Part shown: piece by piece, positions 61,902 to 64,000 of the stretch
How the letters are laid out: the number at the start of each line of letters is the position of its first letter
Numbering within the stretch: the first letter of the stretch is position 1
DNA from: an uncultured Flavobacteriaceae bacterium
GTDB taxonomy: Bacteria > Bacteroidota > Bacteroidia > Flavobacteriales > Flavobacteriaceae
Assembly (NCBI GenBank): GCA_943789305.1
Contig: CALSTP010000001.1
Span: forward strand, 472,178-536,177
Direction of reading: 5' to 3'
Length of the DNA stretch: 64,000 nt
The notes under the pieces: model-generated
What the model was told of the DNA's origin: nothing
Databases searched by the model: none
The model's input: only the letters and a program-made list of their open reading frames with translations
Translations under genes and position numbers: made by a program

Positions 61902-61931
61902 GTTTAAAACACTTAAAATTCACTAAATTTG
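61900..61931 (+). promoter_or_regulatory. Promoter of gltA
   Basis: TTG (61900-61902), 21-base spacer, TAAATTTG (61924-61931); predicted start about 16 bases before ATG 61954. The -33 element overlaps the end of the eno terminator. Confidence 0.6.
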
Positions 61932-61953
61932 CAATCTTCAAAATAACTTCGCG

Positions 61954-63237
61954 ATGGAAAAATCAGTAAAACTTACTTACAAAAATGAAACCTTTGAATT
62001 CCCATTAGTGGGTGGGACTGAAGATGAATTAGGAATCGATATTAAAAAACTTCGAGCTTTAACTGGGCTAGTTACTTTGGATCCAGGTTTTAAAAATTCT
62101 GGTTCTTGCCAGAGTGGAGTTACTTTTCTAGACGGTGAAAAAGGTGTTTTGAAATACAGAGGATATGCTATTGAAGATTTGGCCAATGGAGCCGATTTTC
62201 TTGAAGTAGCTTATCTGTTGATCTTTGGAGAACTACCTACTTCAGCTCAGTTGGATAAATTTCAGTCGGATATTAACGAAGAATCAATTGTTGATGAGGA
62301 TTTAAAAGTAATTTTGAAAAGCTTTCCCAAAACTGCTCATCCTATGGGTATCCTTGCATCATTAACTTCAGCTTTGACAGCATTTAATCCTTCATCAGTT
62401 GACGTAGATTCAGAGGAAGATATGTATAAGGCAATTGTAACGATCATGGCTAAATTTCCTGTTATTGTGGCTTGGACACAACGAAAGGTTAAGGGTCTTC
62501 CTCTTAATTACAGCGACAGTAAATTGTCTTATGTAGACAATGTTGCTAAAATGATGTTTAAAAAGCCGAACTCCGATTATGATTTAAACCCAACGATAAC
62601 AGCAGCGTTAAATAAGTTGTTGATTCTCCATGCTGATCACGAGCAAAACTGTTCAACTTCAACAGTTCGTATTGTTGGTTCTTCTCATGCAGGATTATTT
62701 GCTTCAATTTCAGCAGGGATTTCTGCACTTTGGGGACCGCTCCATGGAGGAGCAAATCAAGCGGTTATTGAAATGCTGGAAGCTATAAAAGCTGACGGTG
62801 GCGATACCAAAAAGTTTATGGCTAAAGCCAAAGATAAGAACGACTCTTTCCGTTTAATGGGATTTGGTCATCGAGTGTATAAAAATTTCGATCCTAGAGC
62901 TAAGATCATCAAAGTAACTGCTGATGAAGTTCTCAATGAACTTGGAATTGTAGATCCTATTTTGGACATAGCAAAAGGTTTAGAACAAGAAGCACTTTCC
63001 GACACTTATTTTGTAGATCGTAAATTATATCCCAACGTTGATTTTTACTCTGGAATAATATACAGAGCTCTTGGAATACCAACTGAAATGTTTACCGTAA
63101 TGTTTGCTTTGGGTCGTTTACCTGGTTGGATTGCTCAATGGCGTGAAATGAGAATGAACAACGAACCTATTGGACGTCCAAGACAAATATATACTGGAGC
63201 GACCGAAAAAGTCTTTAAAACTCTTAAAAAAAGGTAG
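61954..63237 (+). CDS. gltA: GltA, citrate synthase
   Basis: Entry enzyme of the TCA cycle (oxaloacetate + acetyl-CoA to citrate). The 427-residue protein resembles the type II hexameric enzymes of Gram-negative bacteria. N-terminal domain with LDPGFKNSGSCQSGVTFLDG and LKYRGYAIEDLA; catalytic histidines in ILHADHEQNCSTSTVR and LMGFGHRVYKNFDPRAK, and the catalytic Asp in YPNVDFYSGIIYRALGIP. It has its own promoter. Transcribed towards the truncated gene at the right edge. Confidence 0.97.
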   Translation: MEKSVKLTYKNETFEFPLVGGTEDELGIDIKKLRALTGLVTLDPGFKNSGSCQSGVTFLDGEKGVLKYRGYAIEDLANGADFLEVAYLLIFGELPTSAQLDKFQSDINEESIVDEDLKVILKSFPKTAHPMGILASLTSALTAFNPSSVDVDSEEDMYKAIVTIMAKFPVIVAWTQRKVKGLPLNYSDSKLSYVDNVAKMMFKKPNSDYDLNPTITAALNKLLILHADHEQNCSTSTVRIVGSSHAGLFASISAGISALWGPLHGGANQAVIEMLEAIKADGGDTKKFMAKAKDKNDSFRLMGFGHRVYKNFDPRAKIIKVTADEVLNELGIVDPILDIAKGLEQEALSDTYFVDRKLYPNVDFYSGIIYRALGIPTEMFTVMFALGRLPGWIAQWREMRMNNEPIGRPRQIYTGATEKVFKTLKKR

Positions 63238-63248
63238 AAAACAGGTCT

Positions 63249-64000
63249 CTATCTCTTTTTTGCAATGTTCTTAATCATTCCATTGAATATAAAGAAATGA
63301 AAGGGGACCAAACTATACCAATACAATCTTCCCCATAAACCACGTGGGCGAAAGGTAGCCGTTTGAAATAGTGTATTTTTTACAATCTTAAACTCAAGCC
63401 AAGCTTCACCAGGCAGTTTCATTTCGGCATAAAGCAACAGTCTTTTTTCTTTTTTATCTGCAAGTAAAACTCTCCAAAAGTCCAAGGAATCCCCAGTGAA
63501 AATTTTGTTTGGGTGTGTTCTGCCTCTTTGTAAACCAACTCCCCCGATCAACTGATCTAAATATCCTCTTAATTCCCATAACCAATTTGCATAATACCAA
63601 CCCTGATCTCCTCCAATCTTCCATAAAGATTCTAAGGTTTGTTCAGGGTCAATAGAATTCAATTGTTGGGTGTCTTTAAGAACTCCGAATTTTGGAACCT
63701 GAATGAATTGATTAAAGCCTTTTGGCAGTCTACCACTCACCATACTGTCTTTCCAGCTGCTTACTACAAGGTTTTGTTCGATTTTTTTAAAAGCCATTTG
63801 AATGGCTTCCTTATAAGAGTAAGGATTTATTTTCAGTATGGTTTGTAATCTATTATCTTTAGCGACAACCTCCATTTTCATACTATTTACTAATTGTACA
63901 GCAAGAGGATAAGATGTAGAAGTAACAAAGTGAAGCCAGTAAGATGAGAGCCTAGGAGTCATAACTGGGATGATCCAAATCCAATTTTTAAAGCCTCTAA
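63249..64000 (-). CDS. DUF2867/SDR-type NAD(P)-binding family protein (N-terminus beyond window)
   Basis: The frame is open from the right window edge (codons for RGFKNWIWIIPV precede the first internal Met at 63962), so the true start lies outside. The visible 250 residues begin with TPRLSSYWLHFVTSTSYPLA, the typical link between an N-terminal NAD(P)-binding YbjT/SDR-like domain (missing here) and a C-terminal DUF2867 domain. RGRTHPNKIFTGDSLDFWRVLLAD, GEAWLEFKI and FRPRGLWGRLYWYSLVPFHFFIF are its features. Function is unknown. It converges with gltA, with 11 bases between stops and no obvious terminator. Confidence 0.8.
   Translation of the reverse strand, partial: RGFKNWIWIIPVMTPRLSSYWLHFVTSTSYPLAVQLVNSMKMEVVAKDNRLQTILKINPYSYKEAIQMAFKKIEQNLVVSSWKDSMVSGRLPKGFNQFIQVPKFGVLKDTQQLNSIDPEQTLESLWKIGGDQGWYYANWLWELRGYLDQLIGGVGLQRGRTHPNKIFTGDSLDFWRVLLADKKEKRLLLYAEMKLPGEAWLEFKIVKNTLFQTATFRPRGLWGRLYWYSLVPFHFFIFNGMIKNIAKKR

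Noticed and set aside
1-64000. CRISPR arrays, insertion sequences, rRNA genes, prophage
   Set aside because: No spaced direct repeats, transposase-like product or rRNA sequence was seen on either strand.

Overview
The window is a chromosomal segment of a low-GC member of the Bacteroidota, most likely a marine-type Flavobacteriaceae. Evidence: a SusC/SusD outer-membrane pair, a PorT-type component of the type IX secretion system, a short primary sigma factor without region 1.1, a TamL-like Omp85 lipoprotein, fusA followed directly by rpsJ without tuf, A-rich start regions with few Shine-Dalgarno sites, and repeated matches to the Bacteroidota promoter pattern TTG-N(19-23)-TAnnTTTG. Nearly every gene is recognisable housekeeping. 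I see no insertion sequence, prophage, CRISPR array, rRNA gene or plasmid/defence module.

Layout. 1-10.9 kb (+): division/cell wall cluster murE (partial)-mraY-murD-ftsW-murG-murC-ftsQ-ftsA-ftsZ followed by a yqeY-like gene, with many start/stop overlaps. 11.0 kb: tRNA-Arg(TCG). 11.1-16.1 kb: a DUF1338 (HglS-like) gene, an unknown lipoprotein and the de novo NAD operon nadA-nadB-nadC. 16.4-17.8 kb: an OmpA-type porin with thrombospondin type 3 repeats. 17.8-26.7 kb (-): rpe, rpoD, pnp, rpsO, accD, fbaA and an Omp85 lipoprotein. 26.7-34 kb: a SPOUT RNA methyltransferase, porT, ubiE/menG, trkA-trkH, rarA and rlmB. 34-40.6 kb is the only accessory-looking part: a SusC/SusD pair without enzymes beside it, an unknown secreted protein and a divergently transcribed lipoprotein with a HExxH motif. 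40.7-42.2 kb: pabB-pabC-like folate genes.

42.4-59.4 kb (+): a continuous translation super-cluster: rpsL-rpsG-fusA, then S10, spc and alpha operon genes from rpsJ to rplQ, including secY, infA, rpmJ and rpoA. It starts at a textbook Bacteroidota promoter and ends at a strong terminator. Two genes too short for ordinary ORF calling, rpmD (53987-54166) and rpmJ (56222-56338), were found by reading the gaps. 59.4-63.2 kb: carA, eno and gltA. The window ends in a DUF2867/NAD(P)-binding protein cut by the right edge.

The most useful second-look items are a structured RNA upstream of rpsD, a back-to-back promoter pair driving the two uncharacterised envelope genes at 39-40.6 kb, the isolated SusCD pair, loss of the AccD zinc ribbon, a probably leaderless ubiE mRNA, and a promoter box lying inside the annotated 5' end of the Omp85 gene. 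I did not find a convincing entirely new system.
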